Source of the DNA: Arthrobacter sp. PAMC 25486
GTDB taxonomy: Bacteria > Actinomycetota > Actinomycetes > Actinomycetales > Micrococcaceae
DNA: 64,000 nt
Reading direction: 5' to 3'
Assembly: GCF_000785535.1 (NCBI RefSeq)
Contig: NZ_CP007595.1
Coordinates: 2,750,439 to 2,814,438, forward strand
Positions 42,396-51,806 of the stretch are shown here, piece by piece. Below the pieces are notes generated by a model. It was not told the DNA's origin, ran no database searches, and worked only from the letters and a program-made list of their open reading frames with translations. Numbering within the stretch: the first letter of the stretch is position 1; each line of letters opens with the position of its first letter. The translations under genes were made by a program, and so were the position numbers.

Positions 42396-43583
42396 TTATT
42401 TCGGCAGCGCCGCGCCCATCCGCTCCACGATCTTGCGCAGGATCGGCGCCGGCGTTGCAAAATTCAGCCGCACCCAGCCGGCACCCGCATCGCCGCACAG
42501 CCCGCCCTCGGTCAGGACAACACCGGCTTGTTCGGCGAAGAACTCGGTGGGGGTGCCCGCAAATCCGCCCAGGTCCAGTCCGGTGCAGTCGATGAACGCC
42601 AGGTACGTCCCCTCGGGCGTGGCAAAGGAAGCGTCCGGCAGGTGCTCGGCCACGAGCTCGGCCAGCAGCACACGGTTCCCGTCCAGGTACGCGAGGACGT
42701 CCTGCAGCCACGGCACGCAGTCGGCGTAGGCGGCCGTGTTGGCCACGACACCCAGCGGAGTGGTCCCGTGTTCCTTGAAGCCGCCCGTCTCAGACCAGAG
42801 CGCAAAGTCCTCTGCGTTGGAGAAGATGATCTGCGCCGTCTTCAGTCCCGCCAGGTTCCACGACTTCGACGCCGACGTGGCCGTCACTGTGTGCCCGGCA
42901 GCAGCGGCACTGACCGATGCGTACGGGACGTGCCGGCCGCCGTCGTACACCAGGGGCGCATGGATCTCATCGGAGAACACCCGGGCACCGCGGCGCTGCA
43001 CAATCTCGCTGAGCCTCTCCAGCTCAGGGCGCGTGTACACCTTGCCGATCGGGTTGTGCGGATTGCACAGCACCAACAAGTCACCCTCGGCCAGCGCATC
43101 CTCGATCGCGGCGAAATCCACCTCCCAGGAGACGGCCCGGATCATGGGCACCTGGACGAGCTCGCGCCCGTAACTGGCCGGCAGCCAGATGAATGGCATG
43201 TAGGCCGGGGTCATGACGACGATCCGGCCGGTGTCAGGGGTGAAATAGCGGACGGTGCATTCCAGCGCGGTGAGGACGTCGGGCAGCGGGCGGATCCATT
43301 CGGCGGGGACATTCCAGCCGTGGCGGGCTGCCATGAAGTCGCTGCAGGCCTGGCTCATGGCCGGAATCAGCGTGTTGGGCAGGTAGCCCACCTGTCCCGA
43401 TGCGACGGAGTGCACCACGGCGGCGGCGATGGGAGCGGCCAGGCCAAAGTCCATTTCCGCGACCCAGGCAGGCAGCTTTTCCGGGAATTCCGACCATTTT
43501 AGGCTTCCCACCGCCCGCAATTGCGCCTCCGAAATCTCATCAAATGCGGGTCCGGTGGCTGTCGCTGCGGCTGCGGTTGTCAT
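42396..43583 (-). CDS. MalY/PatB-type PLP aminotransferase (putative cystathionine beta-lyase)
   Basis: 395 residues from ATG 43583, with GAGGAGA eight bases upstream. Fold-type I PLP enzyme: PAWVAEMDFGLAAPI (the MalY-like start), LLVLCNPHNPIGKVYTRPEL, the Asp-containing VFSDEIHAPLVYDGGRHVPY, and the PLP Lys in ATSASKSWNLAGLKTA. The C-terminal Arg is in AGWVRLNFATP. The reaction is probably C-S beta-lysis of cystathionine or cysteine conjugates. Convergent with the lysG gene. Confidence 0.88.
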   Translation of the reverse strand: MTTAAAATATGPAFDEISEAQLRAVGSLKWSEFPEKLPAWVAEMDFGLAAPIAAAVVHSVASGQVGYLPNTLIPAMSQACSDFMAARHGWNVPAEWIRPLPDVLTALECTVRYFTPDTGRIVVMTPAYMPFIWLPASYGRELVQVPMIRAVSWEVDFAAIEDALAEGDLLVLCNPHNPIGKVYTRPELERLSEIVQRRGARVFSDEIHAPLVYDGGRHVPYASVSAAAAGHTVTATSASKSWNLAGLKTAQIIFSNAEDFALWSETGGFKEHGTTPLGVVANTAAYADCVPWLQDVLAYLDGNRVLLAELVAEHLPDASFATPEGTYLAFIDCTGLDLGGFAGTPTEFFAEQAGVVLTEGGLCGDAGAGWVRLNFATPAPILRKIVERMGAALPK

Positions 43584-43670
43584 GGTTCGGGTCTCCTCTG
43601 TCACACTGGTTCGGTCTGCTTTTACCTTAGGGCACATGCACCGCGCCCACCCGGCACCAAGGATCGAACC

Positions 43671-45044
43671 ATGGACTCTCCCGCCCTCCAGCGTCGCAAC
43701 CAGACCGTGTTGGTCGTTGGCCAGCTGCTGTCAGGGGTCGGTGTGGCTTCCGGCGTTGCCGTGGGCGGCATTTTGGCTGCCCAATTGGCAGGTACGACGG
43801 CGGCCTCAGGCTTTGTGCAAACAGCGTCGGCCTTGGGTGCGGGGCTGGTTGCCGTACCGTTGGCGAACCTTGCGGTGCGGGCCGGGCGTCGCTGGGCGTT
43901 GAGCACCGGTTTCGCCCTCGGTGCCGTGGGCGCCGCCATGGTGCTACTCTCAGCAGCGGTTGGCCAGTTCTGGCTCATGGCGGCCGGCATGCTGTTCTTT
44001 GGTTCCGCCACGGCGGCGGGCTTGCAGGCCCGGTACGCAGCCGTTGACGGCGCCCCGCCGGAGAAGGCCGGACGGGCCATGGCGATCGTCATTTGGGCCA
44101 CCACCATCGGCTCGGTGGCCGGACCCAACCTCTCCGAACCCGGCCGCTTGTTCGGCATCTCGCTGGGCCTGGTGCCACTTTCCGGCCCCTATGTGTTCTC
44201 CCTCGTGGCGTTCGTGACGGCGGCCCTTGTCATCGCCGTGTTCTTCCTGGCGCCACCGGCTGGCGGCGCGATGGAGGGTGCTGCTGGTGGAGTTGCGCCG
44301 GTGGTGGTCGCGACAGGTGGCGCTGCGGCTGGTACCGGGAGAGCGGCAGGTGGGGGCCCGGCGTCGTTCGCTGCCCTGCAAAAATCTGTCCGGAAGCAAA
44401 AGCCCGCCAAGAAACACGGTGCCTGGCGCGCCCTCCGATTGGCGAGCCACAACCCCCGCGCCCTGGCGGCCTTGGCCACGGTCACGGGAGGGCACGCCAT
44501 CATGGTGGGCGTCATGGTCATGACCCCCGTGGCCATGGACGCGCACGGACACACACTGGAAATCATCGGCATCGTCATCAGCCTGCACATTTTGGGCATG
44601 TACGCCGCCAGTCCGCTGTTTGGCTGGTTCGTTGACAAGTTCGGCGCCCTCGCTGTGGTTCTGATGGGCTACGGCATTTTCCTGGCCGCAATCATCGTCG
44701 GCGCGGTGGTCTCGGACAGCAGCGACCCGCTCCTCATGTCGATCGCCCTGACCCTGCTGGGGCTTGGCTGGTCGGCGTGCCTGATCGGCGGCTCATCCCT
44801 GCTGAATCAGTCCGCGCCAACCGAACTTCGGGTGCCGCTGCAGGGCGCCAATGACATGATGATGAACTTCGGCGCCGCCGGCATGGCCGCACTGGCCGGA
44901 CCGGTCCTGACCCTTGGCGGCTTCTTCTGGGTGAACATGGTGGCCCTGGCTGTCCTCATTGTCATGGTGGTCCTGGGACTCCGCGCCCTGCGCACGACGC
45001 CGGACACCTCCCCCGCTGAGCAGGTCACCGACGCCGTGGGTTAA
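43671..45044 (+). CDS. MFS transporter
   Basis: 457 residues from ATG 43671 (AAGGATC upstream; the open frame begins earlier without support). Twelve hydrophobic segments with a Gly/Ala-rich cytoplasmic loop in the middle (GAMEGAAGGVAPVVVATGG). Family-like strings are NLAVRAGRRWALSTGFALGA and FGWFVDKFGALAVVLMGYGI. Looks like a drug/metabolite exporter of the actinobacterial type; substrate unknown. Divergent from the aminotransferase across 87 bases. Confidence 0.82.
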   Translation: MDSPALQRRNQTVLVVGQLLSGVGVASGVAVGGILAAQLAGTTAASGFVQTASALGAGLVAVPLANLAVRAGRRWALSTGFALGAVGAAMVLLSAAVGQFWLMAAGMLFFGSATAAGLQARYAAVDGAPPEKAGRAMAIVIWATTIGSVAGPNLSEPGRLFGISLGLVPLSGPYVFSLVAFVTAALVIAVFFLAPPAGGAMEGAAGGVAPVVVATGGAAAGTGRAAGGGPASFAALQKSVRKQKPAKKHGAWRALRLASHNPRALAALATVTGGHAIMVGVMVMTPVAMDAHGHTLEIIGIVISLHILGMYAASPLFGWFVDKFGALAVVLMGYGIFLAAIIVGAVVSDSSDPLLMSIALTLLGLGWSACLIGGSSLLNQSAPTELRVPLQGANDMMMNFGAAGMAALAGPVLTLGGFFWVNMVALAVLIVMVVLGLRALRTTPDTSPAEQVTDAVG

Positions 45045-45109
45045 GCTGGGTGCCTCTCGGCCAGGCATACTCATTACGCCACCACCACCGCAGCGACTTG
45101 GGGAACCAC

Positions 45110-45538
45110 ATGAGTGAACAAGCAAATGTGCGAAGGAGCCTGGCTCCCACCAGAATGGTGCCTGTTTCCTTGGCCGTTTTGGCGGCGGTAGTTGGCCTCA
45201 TGGTGCCGCGCGAGGACTCCCTCTATCTGGCGGGCCACTTTGTCGCTCTCATCCTGGCCCTGGCCGTTCCCCTGAGCTACGGCTGGCTAAATCGTGGACC
45301 GCGGCCCCGCGCGCGGAGTTTGCACCTTTTCCTGCTTATTGGGCTGAGCATCTTTGGCACAGTTTCAGCCCTGATGAGCGGGGTGCTGCTCTCCTTCGGT
45401 TCTGCGGACGGCGCCGCCGGCGACATTGGCGAGATGTTCCTCTGGTTGTTGTCCACGGTCGGATTGTTTGTGCTGTCGATCGCCGCTGCCGTGGTCTGGC
45501 CACGAGCCATTTCAGACGCCCGGGGCGTCAGACCCTAG
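45110..45538 (+). CDS. Small hypothetical membrane protein (four helices)
   Basis: 142 residues from ATG 45110, with GGGGA six bases upstream. Four hydrophobic segments (MVPVSLAVLAAVVGLMVP, LAGHFVALILALAVPLSYGW, LHLFLLIGLSIFGTVSALMS, MFLWLLSTVGLFVLSIAAAV) joined by short loops. No conserved motif that I recognise. It follows the MFS gene by 65 bases and may share its transcript. Confidence 0.72.
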   Translation: MSEQANVRRSLAPTRMVPVSLAVLAAVVGLMVPREDSLYLAGHFVALILALAVPLSYGWLNRGPRPRARSLHLFLLIGLSIFGTVSALMSGVLLSFGSADGAAGDIGEMFLWLLSTVGLFVLSIAAAVVWPRAISDARGVRP

Positions 45539-45820
45539 TTGTCGTCACTTATCTAAAGTGAAGCAATCTCAAATTAATTGACGCATTCACCCACGTCGCC
45601 TCACTGCGGTGGCGCGGCATTGCCCGCCCACCCCACCCCGATGCCTGCCCCTCCCGGGTCCGCAACGAAATTACCGACGGGTGGACACCGCAGGGCGCCC
45701 TCGAACCACGTCGGCACTGGATGGAAACAGGCCGGACAGCCGATGACGGGAGGCCCCTTGTGGGACCGTTCTGCGAGACGGTCCGTGTCGACACCATTCT
45801 TTAGCGTCAGGTCTTTAGCG

Positions 45821-46126
45821 TCAGGGCTTACTGGCGCTAATGACCACTCGATAAGGAATGCCGTCGTCATTCACTGTCACGTGGAGACCGTGCATGGGGT
45901 CCCCCGGCGCAGGGGCCGGGGCCTGCTTTTGACCTTGTCGTTCCAGCTCAATGCGAGCTTCATAGCTCGACGGGGCAAATAGGCTCTCCAGCAAACCCAT
46001 CCCAGCAGCCGCACCGGTCCCCTTGCGGCCGCCGGGCTTGGAAAGATGTCGTTGGAACATGACCAGCAGGCCTATGATGACACCGGCGAATCCAACTATG
46101 AGCAGAGCGTTCCCCAACCAATCCAT
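45821..46126 (-). CDS. Small hypothetical protein with one membrane helix
   Basis: 101 residues. An N-terminal helix (LGNALLIVGFAGVIIGLLVM) is followed by a basic, Gly/Lys-rich stretch and a short soluble domain that ends HVTVNDDGIPYRVVISASKP. No recognised family. The start has a weak ribosome site. The approximately 280 bases before it (45539-45820) and 230 after it (46127-46360) contain no gene I can support. Coding is likely but not certain. Confidence 0.55.
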   Translation of the reverse strand: MDWLGNALLIVGFAGVIIGLLVMFQRHLSKPGGRKGTGAAAGMGLLESLFAPSSYEARIELERQGQKQAPAPAPGDPMHGLHVTVNDDGIPYRVVISASKP

Positions 46127-46360
46127 GGATTGAGCCTAGCTCAGGGCTGCCCATGGCGATTCCGTGCCAACCTACTCTCGCGCACTCGCCCCGGCATCCT
46201 CGGGCTGCACCAAGTAGCACACCTAGCCTCGACAGTGTCCGCAGTGGTTACGCCGACCGTCTGGATTCTGCGGGTTTTGTGCGTCAGCTTAGCTGTGAAC
46301 GGATCTAGCGACCGCCTTTCAGGTCGAAACGGGGTCGTGGCACCTTACGGAGATTCGGTC

Positions 46361-47827
46361 CTACTGCTGTCCCAAAATGTGGCGCAGCGCCGACTCAAGG
46401 TCCGCATGGCGGAACGCGTATCCTGAATCCTGGATCTTTCCGGCGGATACGTACTGGCTGGCGAGGGCCAGTTCGGCTGCGCCCTGCTCCCCCAGCAGCA
46501 GTTTCGGACCAACGTCCGGTACCTTCAGCGCCGCCGGCCGGTGCAGCACACGCCCCAAAATACGGGCAAATTCCCCGGCCGTCACAGGGTGCGGGGCCAC
46601 GGCGTTCACGGCGCCCGAAAGGGACGGCGACAACGCGGCGTGGGCGAATATCCCGGCGATGTCGTCGATGCCCACCCAGCTTTGCCACTGCTTCTCCCCG
46701 AGCGGGCCTCCCACACCGGCCAGATAGAGCGGCAGCAGGCGCTGCAAAACTCCGCCGCCGGCAGAGAGCACAATGCCCGTGCGCACATTGACCACCCGCA
46801 ACCCCGCCGCAACAGCCGGTGCGCAGGCAGCCTCCCAGTCCCGGCAAACACCGGCAAGAAAGTCATTTCCGGACGGGTCCGATTCCACCAACGGCGTCGG
46901 ACTGCCCGCCGAGGCAGCGTGCGGGTCCGCACCGTAATAGCCCACGGCGGAGCCGGAGACCAAGGTGCGCCGGACGCCGTCGGACGATAAATCAGCCAAG
47001 GTTCGGGCCAGCAGCCCGGTGCCGCGGACCCTGCTCTGGTGAATCGCATCCTTGGTGACCTGCGTAAACCGCCCGCCGATCGGGTGTCCGGCCAAATGAA
47101 CAACCACGTCGGCCCGCGCCAGTGCGGCCGCATCGACGACACCGGCGTCGGGGTCCCAGAAAATCTCGTCGTTGGCACGCGGTGCACGGCGGACCAGCCT
47201 CAGCACGGTGTGTCCGCCTCCGCCCAGCAGCGCGCACAGCTGGCGGCCCACCATGCCCGAGGCCCCCGTCACCGCAATGGTCTGCGGGTCCCCGGGATGC
47301 GCGGCATGGAATGCCAGGTCGCCGAGCAGCTGCTGTTCCCGGAAGGCAAACATGCGTCCCAGTTCGTCCTCCATCGCCCGGTGCGTCCACCTCCCGCGGA
47401 CCAGCGACGGCAGCTCATAATGCATCTCATCAAGCATGACGGTGGTGCCGGGCTCGCCGTCCGCAAAGGTATGCGTGTGGGTGCTCGACGCCAACGGCCC
47501 CTTGTCCATGACATCGGTGAAGCTTTCGCCCGGCACCAAGTCGGTGTGCAGCGCGTTCCAGCGAACTTCCGGCCGCGCCCATTTCGGCAACCCCGGCAGC
47601 ATGCCGTGCACGGTCCCCGCCGCCGAGCCCAGCCACATCCCCGCCTTGCCGGGCACACCAACACCCATGGCCGCCGTCGAGCCTGGATTGATGCCGTCGC
47701 TGGGCTCGGCCAGGATCGTTCCAAAGAACGACGGCGTGAGCCTCACCAAGGCGCCGGGCCGGGAAAACCACCGGAAAACCTCCGTGCGCGGGTGGGGAAG
47801 GTGTGTCTCATAGCGGAACGTGGGCAT
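46361..47827 (-). CDS. TIGR01777-type SDR epimerase with N-terminal SRPBCC domain
   Basis: 488 residues from ATG 47827, right after GGAGGCGCC. Residues 1-160 look like an SRPBCC/START-like ligand-binding domain (FRYETHLPHPRTEVFRWFSR and TVMLDEMHYELPSL). Residues 175-480 are an extended short-chain dehydrogenase-like epimerase: NAD-binding IAVTGASGMVGRQLCALLGG, ADVVVHLAGHPIGGRF, the SGSAVGYYG active-site region and VVNVRTGIVLSAGGGVLQRL. This fused form is known in actinobacteria. Substrate unknown. Divergent from the helicase at 47992. Confidence 0.85.
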   Translation of the reverse strand: MPTFRYETHLPHPRTEVFRWFSRPGALVRLTPSFFGTILAEPSDGINPGSTAAMGVGVPGKAGMWLGSAAGTVHGMLPGLPKWARPEVRWNALHTDLVPGESFTDVMDKGPLASSTHTHTFADGEPGTTVMLDEMHYELPSLVRGRWTHRAMEDELGRMFAFREQQLLGDLAFHAAHPGDPQTIAVTGASGMVGRQLCALLGGGGHTVLRLVRRAPRANDEIFWDPDAGVVDAAALARADVVVHLAGHPIGGRFTQVTKDAIHQSRVRGTGLLARTLADLSSDGVRRTLVSGSAVGYYGADPHAASAGSPTPLVESDPSGNDFLAGVCRDWEAACAPAVAAGLRVVNVRTGIVLSAGGGVLQRLLPLYLAGVGGPLGEKQWQSWVGIDDIAGIFAHAALSPSLSGAVNAVAPHPVTAGEFARILGRVLHRPAALKVPDVGPKLLLGEQGAAELALASQYVSAGKIQDSGYAFRHADLESALRHILGQQ

Positions 47828-47991
47828 GGCGCCTCCAAGCGTGCGTGGTGCTTCCATCTTGCCTCATCAGCGCGCGGCGTGGGGAGCTTGCATGGCGTCG
47901 ACAGCGGGCGTGGTGGCAACAATGTCGGCCCCCCTTGCTAGATTCAAGGTATCGACGCTGCATGTGTCGAAACCGTACGGAAGGCGCCCGC

Positions 47992-50900
47992 ATGTTTTTG
48001 CTTGACTCTCCTGACGGCACCAGGCCACTGATTTTTTCGGCATCGGATCTGGTGACGGCCAGCGAGTGCCAGTACCGGACGCTGCGGATCCTGGACGAAA
48101 AGCTGGGACGGACGGACAAGCCCGGCTTTTCCAAGGACGAGATGCTGGAGCGTGCGGCTGAGTTGGGCGACGCCTTCGAGGAGAAGATTCTTGGCGAATA
48201 CCAACGCAAATTTGGCGCGTGGGATCCGGCCGCGGGCAAGGGCGTCAAGGTTGTCCAGCGCAGCACGGGTCCGGACGGCAAGACTGCAGCGCCAAAATGG
48301 GCCGATCTTGAAGCCAAGCGCGAGGAAACACTCGAGTCTCTGCGGACCGGTGCCGACGTGGTTTTCCAAGCCACGTTCTTTGACGGTTCAATGGTGGGCT
48401 TCGCCGACTTCCTGATGAAGCAGCCCGACGGCTCCTACGCCGTCCACGACACCAAACTGGCACGCCATGCCCGCGTCAGCGCCCTTCTGCAACTTGCCGC
48501 TTATGGGGACCAGCTGCAGAAGTACGGGATCCCGGTGGCCCCCGCGGCGACGCTGGTATTGGGCGATAGGAAGCACAGCGAGCACCCCATGGCGGATTTA
48601 CTGCCGGTATTCCGTGAGCACCGGGAGCGGTTCCTGGCCCTGACCGCCGTCCACCGTGCACAGCCACTTGCTGTTGCGTGGCTGCAGGACGGCATCAGCT
48701 ACTGCGGCCGCTGTGATTACTGCTCCCAGCAGGTCACCGAGCACCAGGACCTGCTCCTGGTCAACGGCATGACGGGGTCCCAGCGCCGCAAGCTCATGGC
48801 CCAGGGCATCAACACCGTTCAGGACTTGGCGGCCATACCGGCTTCTGCTGCCGCGGGACCCCTGGTGCGCCTGCGCGACCAGGCCCGCATGCAGCTCGGG
48901 CTGGACACCGTCGACGGGACAGCCATTGCGGGCAAGGGTGCCGACGCGCATAAAATCAGCTTCAAGGTGCTCCCGGTTGTCAGCAAGCTGCCGGCTCCCA
49001 GCCCTGGCGACATCTTTTTCGACTTTGAGGGTGACCCCCTCTGGCAAGACCCCGTCACGGAAAAGTGGGGCATCGAGTACCTGTTCGGTTCCATCGAGGC
49101 GCTGCCAGCCGGGGTGGAGCCTTCATCCGTGCCAGACGAGGAACTGGTGTTCAAGCCGTTCTGGGCACATTCCCGCGACGAAGAGCGTGCGGCTTTCCTG
49201 GGCTTTCTCGACTATGTGCAGGTCCGTCGCAAAATATGGCCGGACATGCATGTTTATCACTATGCGCCCTACGAAAAGTCGGCCCTGCGCAACCTTTCAG
49301 TCCTGCACGGCGTTGGCGAAGACATTGTTGACGACTGGCTGCGCAGCGGCCTGCTCGTGGACCTGCTGGACACCGTCCGCCAGTCGGTGCGGATTTCCGA
49401 AAGTTCCTACTCCATCAAAAAGCTCGAGCCGTTTTACATGGGAGAAAATGTCCGCTCGGGCGATGTGAAGGATGCCGGCGCCTCGGTGGTGGCCTATGCG
49501 GACTACTGTTCACAGCGCGACGCCGGACTTGAGGGTGACGCTGCCCAGGCCGACAAGGCTGAGCAGACGCTGTCATCGATCAGCGACTACAACGAGTACG
49601 ACTGCGTCTCCACCCTGCGCCTGCGGGACTGGCTGCTTAAGATAGGTGCTGCCACGAAGGTGGCAACCTGGACCGAAGGCAGCGGCAAGCTGAACATCAC
49701 CGACGAGAAAAAGGCCACTTACGAGCCGAGCCCCGAGGAGCTCCGCCTGGCTGAATACATCGCCGACCTGCGCGGGCAAAAAGGTTATGAGTTAAGCCCA
49801 GACGAGAACGCGATCGAGCTGGTGGCCGCCGCCGCCAGCTACCACCGGCGCGAGGACAAGCAGTTTTGGTGGGGCCACTTTGACCGGTTGGAGAAGGGCC
49901 CGGAGGCCTGGACCGAGGAACGCAACATGCTCCGCATCGAGCAGGTCGACGTGGTGGAGGACTGGGCGAAACCTGCAGACAAGCCCCGCGCCCGGACCGA
50001 GGAACGCACGCTCAAAGTCACGGGGACCGCCACCGAGGGCTCGGACTTCCGCCCGGGCACCACCTGGTTTGGCATGTACGACGCCCCACTGCCCGAGGGC
50101 ATGGAGGAAGACTCGGAGGACCCCAATGACGCACTGCGGCGCGGCGGGCTCTTCAACATCACCGTTCTCGAGGATGCCTCAGACGCCGCGACACCGGAAC
50201 TCACCGCCTTGCTGGTGGCCGAGAAGTCCACCACCAAGGTCCAGCCCTACAACCAGCTGCCCATCGCGTTGGCACCCAACAAGCCTGTCCCCACCGTGAG
50301 CATCCGGGCGGCGTTGTCCGAACTCGCCAGCACAGTGGGAGGAACCCTGCCCACTCTCCCCAGGCATCCCGGCCTGGACATCCTGCGCAAGGCAGCGCCC
50401 AGGCTGCTGGACGGCGCAAGCCTGCCCTCCGCCGTCATGCATGGGGACGGGCACAGCGTGCGCGACCATGACTACATTGGCGCCATCACCACGGCCGTCC
50501 ACGAGCTTGACCATTCCTATCTCGCGGTTCAGGGCCCGCCGGGCACCGGCAAGACGCACGTGGGATCGCATGTCATCGCCCGCTTGTTGAAGAAGGGTTG
50601 GAAAATTGGCGTGGTGGGCCAGTCGCACGCTGTAGTGGAGAACATGCTGCGTGCCGCGATCGGGAAGGCCGAGGTCGACCCCGAACGCGTGGGCAAGAAG
50701 CTCGCGGCACCCCACGAGGTGCCATGGAAGATCACCGACGACAAGCAGTTCGCCAAGCTCCTGAACAGTGACGGCGGCGCCTTGATTGGCGGCACGGCGT
50801 GGACCATGACCGGCGCCAACGTCCCGGAGGGGTCGCTGGACCTGCTCGTCATTGATGAGGCAGGGCAGTATTCGCTGGCCAACACACTCGCCGTCTCCCG

Positions 50901-51693
50901 GGCGGCAAGGAACCTGCTGCTGCTGGGCGATCCGCAGCAGCTGCCGCAGGTAACGCAGGGCTCGCATCCGGCACCCGTGGATGAATCGGCACTGGGCTGG
51001 CTGTCGGAGGGGCATGCCACACTGCCCGAAGAGCTGGGATACTTTTTGGCCGATTCCTGGCGCATGCACCCGGACTTGTGCACCGCGGTGTCGAGGCTGA
51101 GCTACGACGGCAAACTTTCATCCGCCCTGGCGGCCACCCAGCGCCACCTCGAGGGCAGGGCGCCCGGCGTGGAAACCGTGTACATCAGCCAGGACCCTGC
51201 GAGCGGGAAGGTCAACTTGCAGTCCTCCCCCGAGGAAGCCGCCGAAGTAGTGGCCCAGGCCAAGGAACATCTCGGCCTGATGTGGACGCCGGGCGAAGGC
51301 AAACCGGCGAGGCCGCTGGACCAGGACGACATCCTGGTGGTCGCCGCCTACAACGCCCAGGTCCATCTGGTCCGAGAAACGCTGGACAACGCGGGCCTGT
51401 CCGGCGTCAAGGTCGGCACCGTGGACAAGTTTCAGGGTCAGGAAGCACCGGTGGTCCTGGTGACCATGGCCTGCGCCGACCCCGCAGCGGCGCCCCGCGG
51501 CATGGAGTTCCTGCTCAATCGCAACCGCGTCAACGTGGCTGTTTCCCGCGGCCAGTGGCGGGCCGTCATCATCCGCTCCCCCGAGCTGAGCAATTTCATG
51601 CCCGGGCGGCCGGAAGGCATGGCGGAGCTGGGCGCGTTCATCGGCCTGTGCAATACCGGGACGGCCCTGGCCCCGGAGCTCTCCCGCTTTTAA
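47992..51693 (+). CDS. Nuclease-helicase: RecB-like (TM0106-type) nuclease, RNase H-like exonuclease and SF1 helicase
   Basis: 1233 residues from ATG 47992, with GGAAGG seven bases before. Residues 20-250 form a RecB-like nuclease (FADFLMKQPDGSYAVHDTKL with Asp/Lys) that ends in a Cys cluster, SYCGRCDYC. A DEDD-type RNase H-like domain follows (about 335-560: IFFDFEGDPLWQDP, MHVYHYAPYEKSALRNL, YNEYDCVSTLRLRDWL). The helicase part has Walker A GPPGTGKTH (about 847), Walker B LLVIDEAGQYSLA, GDPQQLPQVTQGSHP, TVDKFQGQEAPVVLVTMA and NRVNVAVSRGQW, as in UPF1/Dna2-like helicases. Its role may be DNA repair or nucleic-acid defence. No partner genes sit nearby. Confidence 0.9.
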   Translation: MFLLDSPDGTRPLIFSASDLVTASECQYRTLRILDEKLGRTDKPGFSKDEMLERAAELGDAFEEKILGEYQRKFGAWDPAAGKGVKVVQRSTGPDGKTAAPKWADLEAKREETLESLRTGADVVFQATFFDGSMVGFADFLMKQPDGSYAVHDTKLARHARVSALLQLAAYGDQLQKYGIPVAPAATLVLGDRKHSEHPMADLLPVFREHRERFLALTAVHRAQPLAVAWLQDGISYCGRCDYCSQQVTEHQDLLLVNGMTGSQRRKLMAQGINTVQDLAAIPASAAAGPLVRLRDQARMQLGLDTVDGTAIAGKGADAHKISFKVLPVVSKLPAPSPGDIFFDFEGDPLWQDPVTEKWGIEYLFGSIEALPAGVEPSSVPDEELVFKPFWAHSRDEERAAFLGFLDYVQVRRKIWPDMHVYHYAPYEKSALRNLSVLHGVGEDIVDDWLRSGLLVDLLDTVRQSVRISESSYSIKKLEPFYMGENVRSGDVKDAGASVVAYADYCSQRDAGLEGDAAQADKAEQTLSSISDYNEYDCVSTLRLRDWLLKIGAATKVATWTEGSGKLNITDEKKATYEPSPEELRLAEYIADLRGQKGYELSPDENAIELVAAAASYHRREDKQFWWGHFDRLEKGPEAWTEERNMLRIEQVDVVEDWAKPADKPRARTEERTLKVTGTATEGSDFRPGTTWFGMYDAPLPEGMEEDSEDPNDALRRGGLFNITVLEDASDAATPELTALLVAEKSTTKVQPYNQLPIALAPNKPVPTVSIRAALSELASTVGGTLPTLPRHPGLDILRKAAPRLLDGASLPSAVMHGDGHSVRDHDYIGAITTAVHELDHSYLAVQGPPGTGKTHVGSHVIARLLKKGWKIGVVGQSHAVVENMLRAAIGKAEVDPERVGKKLAAPHEVPWKITDDKQFAKLLNSDGGALIGGTAWTMTGANVPEGSLDLLVIDEAGQYSLANTLAVSRAARNLLLLGDPQQLPQVTQGSHPAPVDESALGWLSEGHATLPEELGYFLADSWRMHPDLCTAVSRLSYDGKLSSALAATQRHLEGRAPGVETVYISQDPASGKVNLQSSPEEAAEVVAQAKEHLGLMWTPGEGKPARPLDQDDILVVAAYNAQVHLVRETLDNAGLSGVKVGTVDKFQGQEAPVVLVTMACADPAAAPRGMEFLLNRNRVNVAVSRGQWRAVIIRSPELSNFMPGRPEGMAELGAFIGLCNTGTALAPELSRF

Positions 51694-51719
51694 CGAAAAG
51701 CCCTCCCACTGTTGAAAGG

Positions 51720-51760
51720 GGAATGGACGACGCCGGTCCCTCACCGGCGCCGTCCATTCC
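51720..51760 (+). terminator. Hairpin terminator between convergent genes
   Basis: GGAATGGACG (51720-51729) pairs perfectly with CGTCCATTCC (51751-51760), with an inner GCCGG/CCGGC arm. It sits 27 bases after the helicase stop and before the convergent gene at 51807, so it can serve both. Confidence 0.82.
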
Positions 51761-51806
51761 ACCTTGCGCTGTGGCCCGCCTATAGGCCTGCGCTGCGTGG
51801 ATTCGG

